Below, piece after piece: positions 54,801 through 64,000 of a stretch of 64,000 bases of DNA (position 1 is the stretch's first letter; each line of letters starts with the position of its first letter). The stretch is from Anatilimnocola aggregata (lineage in GTDB: Bacteria > Planctomycetota > Planctomycetia > Pirellulales > Pirellulaceae), in the NCBI RefSeq assembly GCF_007747655.1, contig NZ_CP036274.1, positions 372,001 through 436,000 on the forward strand, read 5' to 3'. The notes beneath the pieces were generated by a model. The model was given only the letters and a program-made list of their open reading frames with translations. It did not search any database and was not told the origin of the DNA. The position numbers and the translations under genes are program-made.

Positions 54801-55319
54801 AGCAGCCAAATGCTCGAGCCGCTGACGATCGGCCGAGACCCCGAGAATCGAGACCGCCGCGCCGTAGTAGTTGGCCTCCACTCCCTGGGCCAGTTCACTT
54901 AGTACGGTGGGTAATGATTCGTTCGCTGCCAACTGCTGGACGATGCGGCTTTGCAGGGCCAGCAGTTGTTCGGCCCGCTTTTGCCGCGTGATCTCGTTCG
55001 ACCACAGATGCAATTTTGGCGGCTCCGCTAACTCGAGATGCACGCGCATTTTGAACCAGCGCCACTCGTTGGACTCGCTGCGAGCACGATACTCGCAATC
55101 CACATGCTGCGCCGTCCCGCGCAACAACGGTTGCAAGCAATCGTGCAGACCCGCTTCGTCCTGTGGATGAATCACCTGGCCGTGCGACCAGTCGACCGGC
55201 AACGCCCACTTCGTCTCGCCGTGCTTCGCCACGGCCCGGGGCACAAGTGTGGCTTGCCAGTAGCGGGCATCGGTCGTCGACAGCAACACCGCCAGCGGAT
55301 CGCTAATAGGAGATTTCAT
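51816..55319 (-). CDS. Multi-PAS/GAF sensor histidine kinase
   Basis: A 1168-residue soluble histidine kinase; no membrane helices are evident. The order is a PAS-like domain (about 1-115), a GAF domain (about 130-270, LLALQSRIVQQLAANESL to LGLATNLAALAMENRR), then about five PAS/PAC pairs (280-905; repeated TRRKKAEQ, TRRKQMQQ and TDQKRAEV junctions). HisKA follows with the phosphorylated His943 (AAELAHELNQPLYAI), and HATPase_c has the N-box NLVRNAAEAMED, the G1 box VSDTGPGM and the G2 box GTGMGLAICRSTIEAHQG. This resembles the FixL/NtrB-type kinase core. No response regulator is adjacent (orphan). The ATG at 55319 is preferred over the frame start at 55667 because the first 116 residues there look non-coding. 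Confidence 0.85.
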   Translation of the reverse strand: MKSPISDPLAVLLSTTDARYWQATLVPRAVAKHGETKWALPVDWSHGQVIHPQDEAGLHDCLQPLLRGTAQHVDCEYRARSESNEWRWFKMRVHLELAEPPKLHLWSNEITRQKRAEQLLALQSRIVQQLAANESLPTVLSELAQGVEANYYGAAVSILGVSADRQRLEHLAAPSLPKHIAARIHGLPIGPQVGACGSAAATGQRVVIADVHADSRMSGFEELAKETGIRSVWSQPISGERGEVIGTMAIYRLQVHSPSDDEIELLGLATNLAALAMENRRRIDSLVRSESRFRELAEKARLVPWEAELNTDRYTYVGPQAEEIFGYPMEEWYVPGFWHKLVHPDEREALLAEYYVHLKESDHFETEYRIPTKSGENVWIHDFVSIFRVNGVPVRLRGYMVDVTRRKKAEQAKSSTDALLDAVMKSLPFRLWAADRDARVVLQNPVSRQQFGDVVGTKVGDMQMPADIAEQHMVFIQRALAGEVVNAEVAHDFLGEQRVDQCLIAPVRLDNSIVGVLGCDIDVTAQRRVEKALQQSELRYRTLMQFAPDLIMQAKRDTTIVYTNRAIAPATMEQIIGSKCIDWVASDYRRVVENSFELVFSSGQECNYETLSSNEPVGPRWWSVHLAPIKDGDRIDSCIMIARDITRRKQMQQELLDHDERFRQLAEATDQGFWLVDLMPERLLYVNPAFSHIWGVSQEALYAGVRVGFKQVIDEDRERVERALDEWLAGERKSYDVEYQIERPNGQRRWVQDHGAKIFNAAGQLYRISGIVRDITDQKRAEVILRESEERYRLLAENSSDLIMRLNRAGECLYASPASRLLLGLEPVEIKNGQIFDELVHPDDRPRLAAMREAFLWKGKPVSITARFRHSAGEYRSLDLQAKAVRDLIGGSEQDVEATEVLITVRDATDRVDAARKLRQREADLAHADRMSTMGQMAAELAHELNQPLYAIANFSSASLGALGQNGEQAVEGIDKARNWLGEIARQSRRAADVIRRINLFVRKGELDPSPFSLSECVRTLEPLLEVAARGHEATISYKLTEPMPAIQADRLLIEQVIVNLVRNAAEAMEDVPAGQRQIEIRTYLEAGGVGLSVSDTGPGMRPEMAEKVFEPYFTTKESGTGMGLAICRSTIEAHQGRISAESNPQPTVTGGHGALFRIWLPLNNQA

Positions 55320-55450
55320 CGTGCGCTTGGCCAACAGCTTGTCGGAGGAGAAGAAGTGCGGGAGCGGCCGCTCCTGTCTATCGTAACGCTCCGCGCACAA
55401 GGTTCGTAATCCCAGGCCTGAGATTGCCGCCGAAGATGCCGACAAAGAAA

Positions 55451-55494
55451 CCGCCCCGCTGCATCGAACCGGGGGGAAGGAGGCAGCGGGGCGG
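55451..55494 (-). terminator. Strong GC hairpin with U-rich 3' side (candidate terminator)
   Basis: A perfect 12-bp stem (CCGCCCCGCTGC at 55451-55462 with GCAGCGGGGCGG at 55483-55494) and a 20-nt loop. On the minus strand it is followed by TTTCTTTG, an imperfect U-tract. The nearest upstream minus-strand gene (56301) ends about 800 bases away, so it may terminate an unannotated RNA from the intervening region, or sit in the kinase leader. Confidence 0.5.
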
Positions 55495-55794
55495 GACGCA
55501 AAACACTCGAAAACCGCAAGCGGCTTTTTAGGAGAAATCTTTCCAGGCGTGTTTTGGCAACCACGCTGGACGAGTGCCTGTGCTGCCAGCAACCTGAGTT
55601 GCGCCAGACACAGTGACCCTCGCGAACGCTTGGCCCGAGGTGGCGAAGGATGAAGCCGGATCGGCAATGGTTGATGATTGCCGGCCGACGCATCGACGCG
55701 ATGCCCGGGCGATTCATGCGGGGAACAGAGAAATAGACTGCAGTCCTGCAGAAAGGTTCACCGTCCAGCCGCTCGCTGGCTGATTTCCGAATCA

Positions 55795-56146
55795 GGAAAT
55801 TTCCATAATTCACACGAGTTTGCAAAGTCTCCATTGTCTCGTAACTTGTTGTTTGGCAACAGTTTCGATCCGGTGAACTTGTCCTAAGTCCTGAAAGCCC
55901 GTCAGAAGGTTCCGAATTCAATTTCCAGAATCCCCTTCATTCAGGAAACCCGCCTGGTGAGCGAGTAGTGCCACACCTTCCTCCGCAGCAAAAGCGGAAA
56001 TTTCCGTAATCCAACGCAACTTCAAAAGTTTCCGCTATCGCGCAACGTTCTTCCCGCTCACCACTTGCGAGCTTTTGGTGCGACCTAAGTCGTTATCCGC
56101 TGATGAAAATTGCCAGATTCAATTTCCATTAATGTGACGACCAACG
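55795..56146. repeat. Degenerate duplicated element, offset 201 bp
   Basis: GGAAATTTCC (55795 and 55996), CCTAAGTC (55883 and 56084) and ATTCAATTTCCA (55916 and 56117) recur at exactly 201 bp distance, with further partial identity between them, especially in the first 50 bases. Copy 1 spans about 55795-55945, copy 2 about 55996-56146. Copy 1 has a TGTTG/CAACA hairpin in its middle, copy 2 a CACC/GGTG one at a comparable place. This may be a tandem-duplicated regulatory or RNA element. Confidence 0.6.
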
Positions 56147-56300
56147 GATTCAGATGTCGTGAGTACCTTCACGCAACAACGCGCGCAATATGCACGCATT
56201 TACTACCGTATTGTCAAAGAGCGCCAACAAATTCGATGCGCAGTCGTTGACTAGTCTGGTCCGCCGCAATTTCTTTTTTTGAACATCTCGCCAGCAAAAC

Positions 56301-56525
56301 TCAATCATCGATCTGCACGTACTTCAGTCGGCCGGAAGCTCCGCTCTTGATGGTGACGTCGGCCTTGCGCACTCGAAAGTGGGCAGCGACGACGCGAATC
56401 AGTTCCTCGTTGGCTTTGCCATCGACGGGTGGTGCCTTGAGCCGCGCGAGCCAGGTGCCGTCGGCCTGCTCGGTCAGTTCCGAGGTCCGGGCATTCGGTT
56501 TCACTTTGATGGGAATGGTACGCAT
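56301..56525 (-). CDS. DUF167 (YggU) family protein
   Basis: A 74-residue protein of the DUF167/YggU family, small alpha/beta proteins found in most bacteria and of unknown function. The family pattern is plain: IPIKVKPNARTSEL, WLARLKAPPVDGKANEELIRVVAAHFRVRKADVTIKSGASGRLKYVQI, including the conserved PPVDGKAN and GxxSRxK-like (GASGRLK) segments. The ATG at 56525 begins the domain; a TTG start at 56558 would add 11 residues. It is divergent from the dehydrogenase gene, with a long inverted repeat in the spacer. Confidence 0.88.
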   Translation of the reverse strand: MRTIPIKVKPNARTSELTEQADGTWLARLKAPPVDGKANEELIRVVAAHFRVRKADVTIKSGASGRLKYVQIDD

Positions 56526-56575
56526 CGCGCGCTCGGTCGTGTTACGATGTTCGCCCAAGTAGTTTTTAAGTAGCC

Positions 56576-56658
56576 CGACGCGTCAGCGAGGGGAACTTCA
56601 TGATCTCGTCCGCGACAACAGGGCCTCATTCTAGGAAGTCTCCCTCGCTGACGCGTCG
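56576..56658. repeat. Long inverted repeat between divergent genes (24-bp arms)
   Basis: The arms at 56576-56599 and 56635-56658 pair at 22 of 24 positions, and the outer 17 are perfect (core GACGCGTCAGCGAGGG). The 35-nt spacer is unremarkable. From memory, GCGTCAGCGAGGG-type sequences recur in planctomycete intergenic DNA, so a REP-like family is likely. The position, between 56525 and 56703, means it could also form a cruciform or hairpin in the leader of either gene. Confidence 0.7.
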
Positions 56659-56702
56659 TGATATGTGGGTCGGAATAATTGAACACAGGCAGAGTACCAC
56701 CA

Positions 56703-57455
56703 ATGAGCAGCAAAGTTGCGATCGTCACGGGAGCAGGGTCGGGCATTGGTCGCGCGGTCGCGCTGGCACTGCTGCGCGAAGGTTACACTGTGGCCCTTGC
56801 TGGTCGCCGAGTCGAGGCGCTGCAGCAAACGGTGGAGCAAGCTGGTGAACACGCAATGCGGGCGCTGGCAGTGCCAACCGATGTGGCCGACCCCGCCTCG
56901 GTGCGCAGTCTGTTCGATCAGGTCGTGGCGAAGTTCCAGCGGGTCGATCTGCTGTTCAACAACGCGGGGATGGGTGCGCCGGCCATTCCTATCGACGAAC
57001 TCAAGGTCGAAAAGTGGCTGCAACTCATCAGCATCAATCTGACCGGCGCGTTTCTGTGCACGCGCGAAGCGTTCCGGGTGATGAAGGCGCAGCAACCCCG
57101 CGGCGGACGAATCATTAACAACGGCTCGATCTCGGCGACCACGCCGCGCCCCAACTCGGCTCCTTACACTGCCTCGAAGCACGCCATCACCGGGCTGACG
57201 AAGTCGTGCGCGCTCGATGGCCGCGCGTTCGATATCGCCTGCGGGCAAATCGACATTGGCAACGCCGGGACCGACCTGACCGCGCGCATGGCCGCAGGTG
57301 TTCCGCAGGCCAATGGCACCCTCGCCGCGGAACCTACCATGGACGTGAATCATGTGGCCAGCGCCGTCGTCTATATGGCCAGCTTACCACTGGATGCCAA
57401 CGTCCTATTTTTGACGGTGATGGCGACTCAAATGCCATTCGTTGGAAGGGGTTAA
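56703..57455 (+). CDS. SDR-family oxidoreductase
   Basis: A 250-residue short-chain dehydrogenase/reductase. It has the cofactor loop [15 protein letters not shown] (residues 9-23), NNAG (near 82-85), the catalytic Ser in [10 protein letters not shown] and YTASK (Tyr and Lys). It is closest to the 3-ketoacyl-ACP reductase-like branch, yet the loop after YTASK ([33 protein letters not shown]) lacks the VNAIAPG-type segment common in FabG and instead reads [11 protein letters not shown]. The substrate is therefore open. The ATG at 56703 is selected over the frame start at 56679. Followed by a 402-bp spacer. Confidence 0.87.
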   Translation: MSSKVAIVTGAGSGIGRAVALALLREGYTVALAGRRVEALQQTVEQAGEHAMRALAVPTDVADPASVRSLFDQVVAKFQRVDLLFNNAGMGAPAIPIDELKVEKWLQLISINLTGAFLCTREAFRVMKAQQPRGGRIINNGSISATTPRPNSAPYTASKHAITGLTKSCALDGRAFDIACGQIDIGNAGTDLTARMAAGVPQANGTLAAEPTMDVNHVASAVVYMASLPLDANVLFLTVMATQMPFVGRG

Positions 57456-61280
<3,825 letters not shown>

Positions 61281-61385
61281 GCAGCAGTCGCCCTTGCCAC
61301 GAATCTGTTTTGCTTCTGCCGCTGGCAACTCTATATTCCTCATGCGTCGGCAACCTCCCCTGCCACACATGACGGAGTTAAGTCC

Positions 61386-62393
61386 ATGCGGAAAGCGATC
61401 ACTGCCCTGCTCATCGTGCTGCTGCTGGTTGGTCCCACGTATGCGTGGAACGACCTGGGCCACAAAATTGTCGCCGCAGTGGCCTGGCGACAGTTAAATA
61501 ACAACGAGCGCGATCGAGTAATCGCTCTGCTGAAAAATCACCCGCGATTCGCCGAGGACTTCAAGGCGAAGATGCCCGCTGCGGTTGCGAATGGCACGTT
61601 GGCGGCCCACAACGAATGGCTGATTCAACAGGCGGCCATCTGGCCCGATATTGCCCGCGGCATCTTGCCCGAGACGGTGCGCGAGAACTTTCATCGGCCC
61701 ACCTGGCACTACATCAATAAGCCGCTGTTCCTCGTTCCTGCCGATGAAGCCACGCTGCACGGCGACGATGAGTTGAATCTCAAGCTCGATCCACCCGCTG
61801 TCGAACGTCGCGATATGAATGTCGTCCAGACGATTCGCCTCGCGCGCCGGACTCTCGGCAGCATGGAAGCCGCGAAACAAAAGGCCCTGATGCTCTCGTG
61901 GCTGACGCATTCTGTTGGCGACCTGCACCAGCCCATGCACTCGACGGCCTTCTTCACGAAAAATTTGTTTCCCGCCGGTGATCGTGGCGGCAACTTGATT
62001 CGGACCGAGCAGCGGTTCAATCTTCACTCGCTCTGGGATTCGTTTCCTGGCAGTGGCGGCCCCGGCGCGACTACTTTTCGTGAAGCGCGCAATTTTTCCT
62101 TCGTCATGACCAACGACGACGAATTCAAAACCCTTGGCACTGCCGCAGCTGGCGACCTGAACGAAGAAACGTGGCTCGCCGAAAGTTTTGAACTGGCCAA
62201 GAACGTGGCCTATGGACCGGAGATTCTCGGCCCGCTGCGGATCTTCGAAGCCGACAACGATCCAGAATATCCGCCGATCAAACTCAGTGAAGACTACCTC
62301 GAAGCTGGCGGCAGTGCCGTCGACCGCCGCTTGATCCAGGCCGGTTATCGCTTGGGCGCGATTTTGAAGAAGGTAGCGGTGGATAATCCGTAA
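61386..62393 (+). CDS. Secreted S1/P1-type zinc nuclease
   Basis: A 335-residue exported phosphodiesterase/nuclease. After the signal peptide (1-20) the mature chain begins with Trp, as required in this family because its backbone binds zinc (AWNDLGHKIVAAVA). The other ligands are in AIWPDIAR, RPTWHYIN, LTHSVGDLHQPMHS, GDRGGN and NLHSLWDSF, completing the trinuclear zinc site. Substrates are single-stranded nucleic acids or 3'-nucleotides, and phosphate scavenging is the probable purpose. It follows the lipid synthase gene by 105 bp and is read in the same direction, with no obvious functional link. Confidence 0.9.
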   Translation: MRKAITALLIVLLLVGPTYAWNDLGHKIVAAVAWRQLNNNERDRVIALLKNHPRFAEDFKAKMPAAVANGTLAAHNEWLIQQAAIWPDIARGILPETVRENFHRPTWHYINKPLFLVPADEATLHGDDELNLKLDPPAVERRDMNVVQTIRLARRTLGSMEAAKQKALMLSWLTHSVGDLHQPMHSTAFFTKNLFPAGDRGGNLIRTEQRFNLHSLWDSFPGSGGPGATTFREARNFSFVMTNDDEFKTLGTAAAGDLNEETWLAESFELAKNVAYGPEILGPLRIFEADNDPEYPPIKLSEDYLEAGGSAVDRRLIQAGYRLGAILKKVAVDNP

Positions 62394-62454
62394 AAGCTGT
62401 TGCCGGCTATTCTTGCGGCCTTCTGGGACCACTCAAAAAACAGGCAACGGCAAT

Positions 62455-63378
62455 TCACTCCGGCGCTGGCAAGCTCACCACTTCGCCGCCGGCGACGGTG
62501 GCCATCGCTTCAATTTCGGAGGAAGGGGTGGTGTCGTAGAGAAAGTAGACTTCGCCATCGGCCATCAGCACGTTTGCGCCGTTGTGATGATTGCCGCCGA
62601 GGTCGCCGCCGATTTGAAAGTCGATCGTCCAGGGCAGATCAACGGGCTCCAACCAACTTTTGCCGTTCGCTTTTACTTCCACCACGAGCAGCGTGTTTTC
62701 CGGGCCGTCGGTGATTTCACTTTTCTTTCGCGCGCTGGGCGTGCGCACCAGCTTCGCGTCGACATCTTCGGGAAAGGTTGACTTCGCGCCAACGATCACC
62801 AGGTAATTGCTCTCTTGCGAAGTGAGGGCATTCGGATCGAGAGGCGAGGCAAAGACCGCCGGCATGCGCTTGGCCACCAGCGCATTGCGCGGATCGTCCC
62901 AGGCAACTTTCAGATCGAGCTGCTGATAGAGGGCCATCTCGCTTGGCCCCAGATAAGGCAGGATCAGCGCTCGCCAGCTATGCAGTGGCTTGCCACTGGC
63001 GTCGGTCGTGTAAGCTGGCGGGAACGAACCGTTCTGAGCTTCGTAGGCCAGCAATGCCTGGCCGAGCTTGCGCAGGTTGTTCGCGCAGGTGCGCTTGGCC
63101 GAAGCTTGCTGCGCGGCGACGATCGCGGGCTTGCCAATGGCCTGATAAAAGGCATACAGCGCAACGCCCAGACCGAGGAAGAAAATGGCGAGGACCAGCG
63201 CCCCTTGCCAGTTGCTTCGCTGCACACCCTTCATGGCCGTGCGCAACGAGTAGCGCGGCGCGCCCGACGGGACGGTGACCAATTTGCCGCAGTTCACGCA
63301 CGGGCCCGTGTGGCCGGCGAGTGGATCGTCGACCAGCGTCGTTTCGCCGCAAAAGGGGCACGAGAAGGGAATGGGCAT
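62455..63378 (-). CDS. DUF1559-type protein with N-terminal zinc ribbon
   Basis: A 307-residue protein. The N-terminal 35 residues form a zinc ribbon (CPFC...CVNC), followed by one membrane helix (about 60-80, ALVLAIFFLGLGVALYAFY) and a C-terminal domain of the planctomycete DUF1559 family (RTCANNLRKLGQALLAYEAQNGSFPPAYTTDASGKPLHSWRALILPYLGPS, ... NHHNGANVLMADGEVYFL). Most DUF1559 proteins start with a prepilin FTLIE motif; here it is replaced by the zinc ribbon and an ordinary helix, so it is not a pseudopilin. The cytoplasmic ribbon may sense or bind a partner while the rest lies outside. Function unknown. Confidence 0.82.
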   Translation of the reverse strand: MPIPFSCPFCGETTLVDDPLAGHTGPCVNCGKLVTVPSGAPRYSLRTAMKGVQRSNWQGALVLAIFFLGLGVALYAFYQAIGKPAIVAAQQASAKRTCANNLRKLGQALLAYEAQNGSFPPAYTTDASGKPLHSWRALILPYLGPSEMALYQQLDLKVAWDDPRNALVAKRMPAVFASPLDPNALTSQESNYLVIVGAKSTFPEDVDAKLVRTPSARKKSEITDGPENTLLVVEVKANGKSWLEPVDLPWTIDFQIGGDLGGNHHNGANVLMADGEVYFLYDTTPSSEIEAMATVAGGEVVSLPAPE

Positions 63379-63493
63379 AGAGAACGCTGATTCGAAATGA
63401 ACTACCTGGACCGATGCTTCAGCAAGTGAGAAGTACGAGTGAGCCTGATTCCATCGTAACGCGTGGCGGCAAGCGTTGGCAAAGTTAGCATCA

Positions 63494-64000
63494 CTACTTC
63501 TTCACAATCGCCAGGTTGTCTCGGTGAATCACTTCCTCATAGGGCCGATGGCCGAGAACCTGCGCGATTTTGGCCGACTTCAAACCTTTGATACGTTCGA
63601 CTTCTTCGGAAGAGTAGTTCGACAGCCCGCGCGCGACTACCTGGCCTTCGCCATCGCACAGGGCCACGACGTCCCCCTTTTTGAAATCCCCTTGCGTGCC
63701 GGTGATTCCCGCGGCGAGCAGGCTCCGCCCTTGTTCGACAATCGCGCGGCGAGCGCCCGCATCGAGTTGCACGCGCCCGCGCGTTTGCGCGGTGAAGCCC
63801 AGCCAACGTTTGAACGGCGTGATTCCCTTCCCTTGAGCCTGAAACAGCGTGCCGAGTGGCTCGCCGGCCGAGAGTTGCGTCAGCACGTCCATTCGCCGGC
63901 CACTGGCGATGATCACGTTCTCGCCAGCTGTGGTGACGATTCGCGCGGCTTCCAGCTTGCTCGCCATGCCACCTTTACTCAGGCCAGTCTTCTTGTCGCG
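63494..64000 (-). CDS. proB: Glutamate 5-kinase, C-terminal part (continues beyond window)
   Basis: The 3' part of proB, the first enzyme of proline synthesis (L-glutamate + ATP to glutamyl-5-phosphate), in the cytoplasm. The visible chain enters within TGLSKGGMASKLEAARIVTTAGENVIIASGR, the conserved magnesium/glutamate site of the kinase domain. It ends with the PUA domain (GRVQLDAGARRAIVEQGRSLLAAGITGTQGDFKKGDVVALCDGEGQVVARGLSNYSSEEVERIKG), which in ProB modulates activity. The frame is open up to base 64000, so the kinase N-terminus lies outside. The short spacer to the DUF1559 gene (115 bp) holds no strong terminator. Confidence 0.93.
   Translation of the reverse strand, partial: RDKKTGLSKGGMASKLEAARIVTTAGENVIIASGRRMDVLTQLSAGEPLGTLFQAQGKGITPFKRWLGFTAQTRGRVQLDAGARRAIVEQGRSLLAAGITGTQGDFKKGDVVALCDGEGQVVARGLSNYSSEEVERIKGLKSAKIAQVLGHRPYEEVIHRDNLAIVKK

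Larger units (their letters stand above)
55320..56300. other. 981-bp gene-free region
   Basis: The largest gap in the window, A+T-richer than its surroundings. It contains the perfect 12-bp palindrome at 55451-55494 and the degenerate 201-bp-offset duplication at 55795-56146, both listed separately. No open frame has coding character. It lies upstream of the histidine kinase gene and downstream of the DUF167 gene, both on the minus strand. Confidence 0.5.

Noticed and set aside
53307-54902. 531-residue plus-strand frame opposite the histidine kinase
   Set aside because: Antisense shadow with no domain; the minus strand encodes PAS and kinase domains throughout.

Overview
The window reads as chromosomal DNA of a planctomycete, most likely of the Pirellula/Blastopirellula type (order Pirellulales). 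The evidence is the combination of protein families that are almost diagnostic for that phylum: two DUF1501 proteins with twin-arginine leaders, a PSCyt1-DUF1549-DUF1553 (PSD1) protein, two very large proteins of the TIGR02604/TIGR02603 heme-binding dehydrogenase type, a BBP7 outer-membrane barrel, a DUF1559 protein, an SHD1-domain protein and many secreted proteins of unknown function. The outer-membrane genes (OprP-type porin, BBP7, an LptE-like and a BamD-like lipoprotein) fit a diderm envelope. Most genes are GC-rich, intergenic gaps are often 300 to 1000 bp, and gene order is mosaic with few long operons. No rRNA, tRNA, CRISPR array, prophage or insertion sequence was recognised.

Layout: 1-6 kb holds a 5'-truncated family-2 glycosyltransferase, a short-chain dehydrogenase, a diheme cytochrome c peroxidase-like protein, a TrmH/SpoU-type RNA methyltransferase and a DUF1501 protein. 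At 6.1-8.1 kb lies an A+T-richer islet with a membrane-anchored Mrr-type nuclease gene, bordered on both sides by related non-coding sequences, with a cluster of small hairpins just after the gene. At 8.1-14.3 kb come secreted or envelope proteins (lipoprotein, BON-domain protein, OprP-type porin, cysteine-rich protein) and an ECF-like sigma factor. At 14.7-20.1 kb are CobL and three consecutive secreted alpha/beta-hydrolases of different families. At 20.1-22.8 kb are a 3-methyladenine glycosylase, a pseudopilin and CheB.

22.9-37.1 kb is dominated by the planctomycete cytochrome/hydrolase set: a 1280-residue heme protein, a divergent PSD1 + DUF1501 + leucine-rich membrane protein operon, a frameshifted gene, and a second large heme protein. 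37.1-46.6 kb has MgtC, a CsbD-type stress protein with a clear sigma-54 promoter, a methyltransferase, a conserved lipoprotein, a PQQ-type beta-propeller, a zinc-type CDF transporter, the lptE-like/bamD-like pair, recO and a TraB-like secreted protein. 47-56 kb has BBP7, a Tat-exported protein, the repeat-rich SHD1 protein and an orphan multi-PAS histidine kinase, followed by a 981-bp non-coding gap that contains a degenerate 201-bp-offset duplication. 56.3-64 kb has DUF167, a second dehydrogenase, a 1140-residue fatty-acyl-AMP ligase/ACP/alpha-oxoamine synthase fusion, an S1/P1 nuclease, a DUF1559 protein and the 3' end of proB.

The most unusual items are the single-chain lipid/amino-acid condensing enzyme, the sigma-54-plus-hairpin control region of the CsbD gene, the duplicated element at 55.8-56.1 kb, the Mrr islet with its flanking repeats and hairpin cluster, several intergenic palindrome families, and the SHD1 protein with serial DPFAP motifs.
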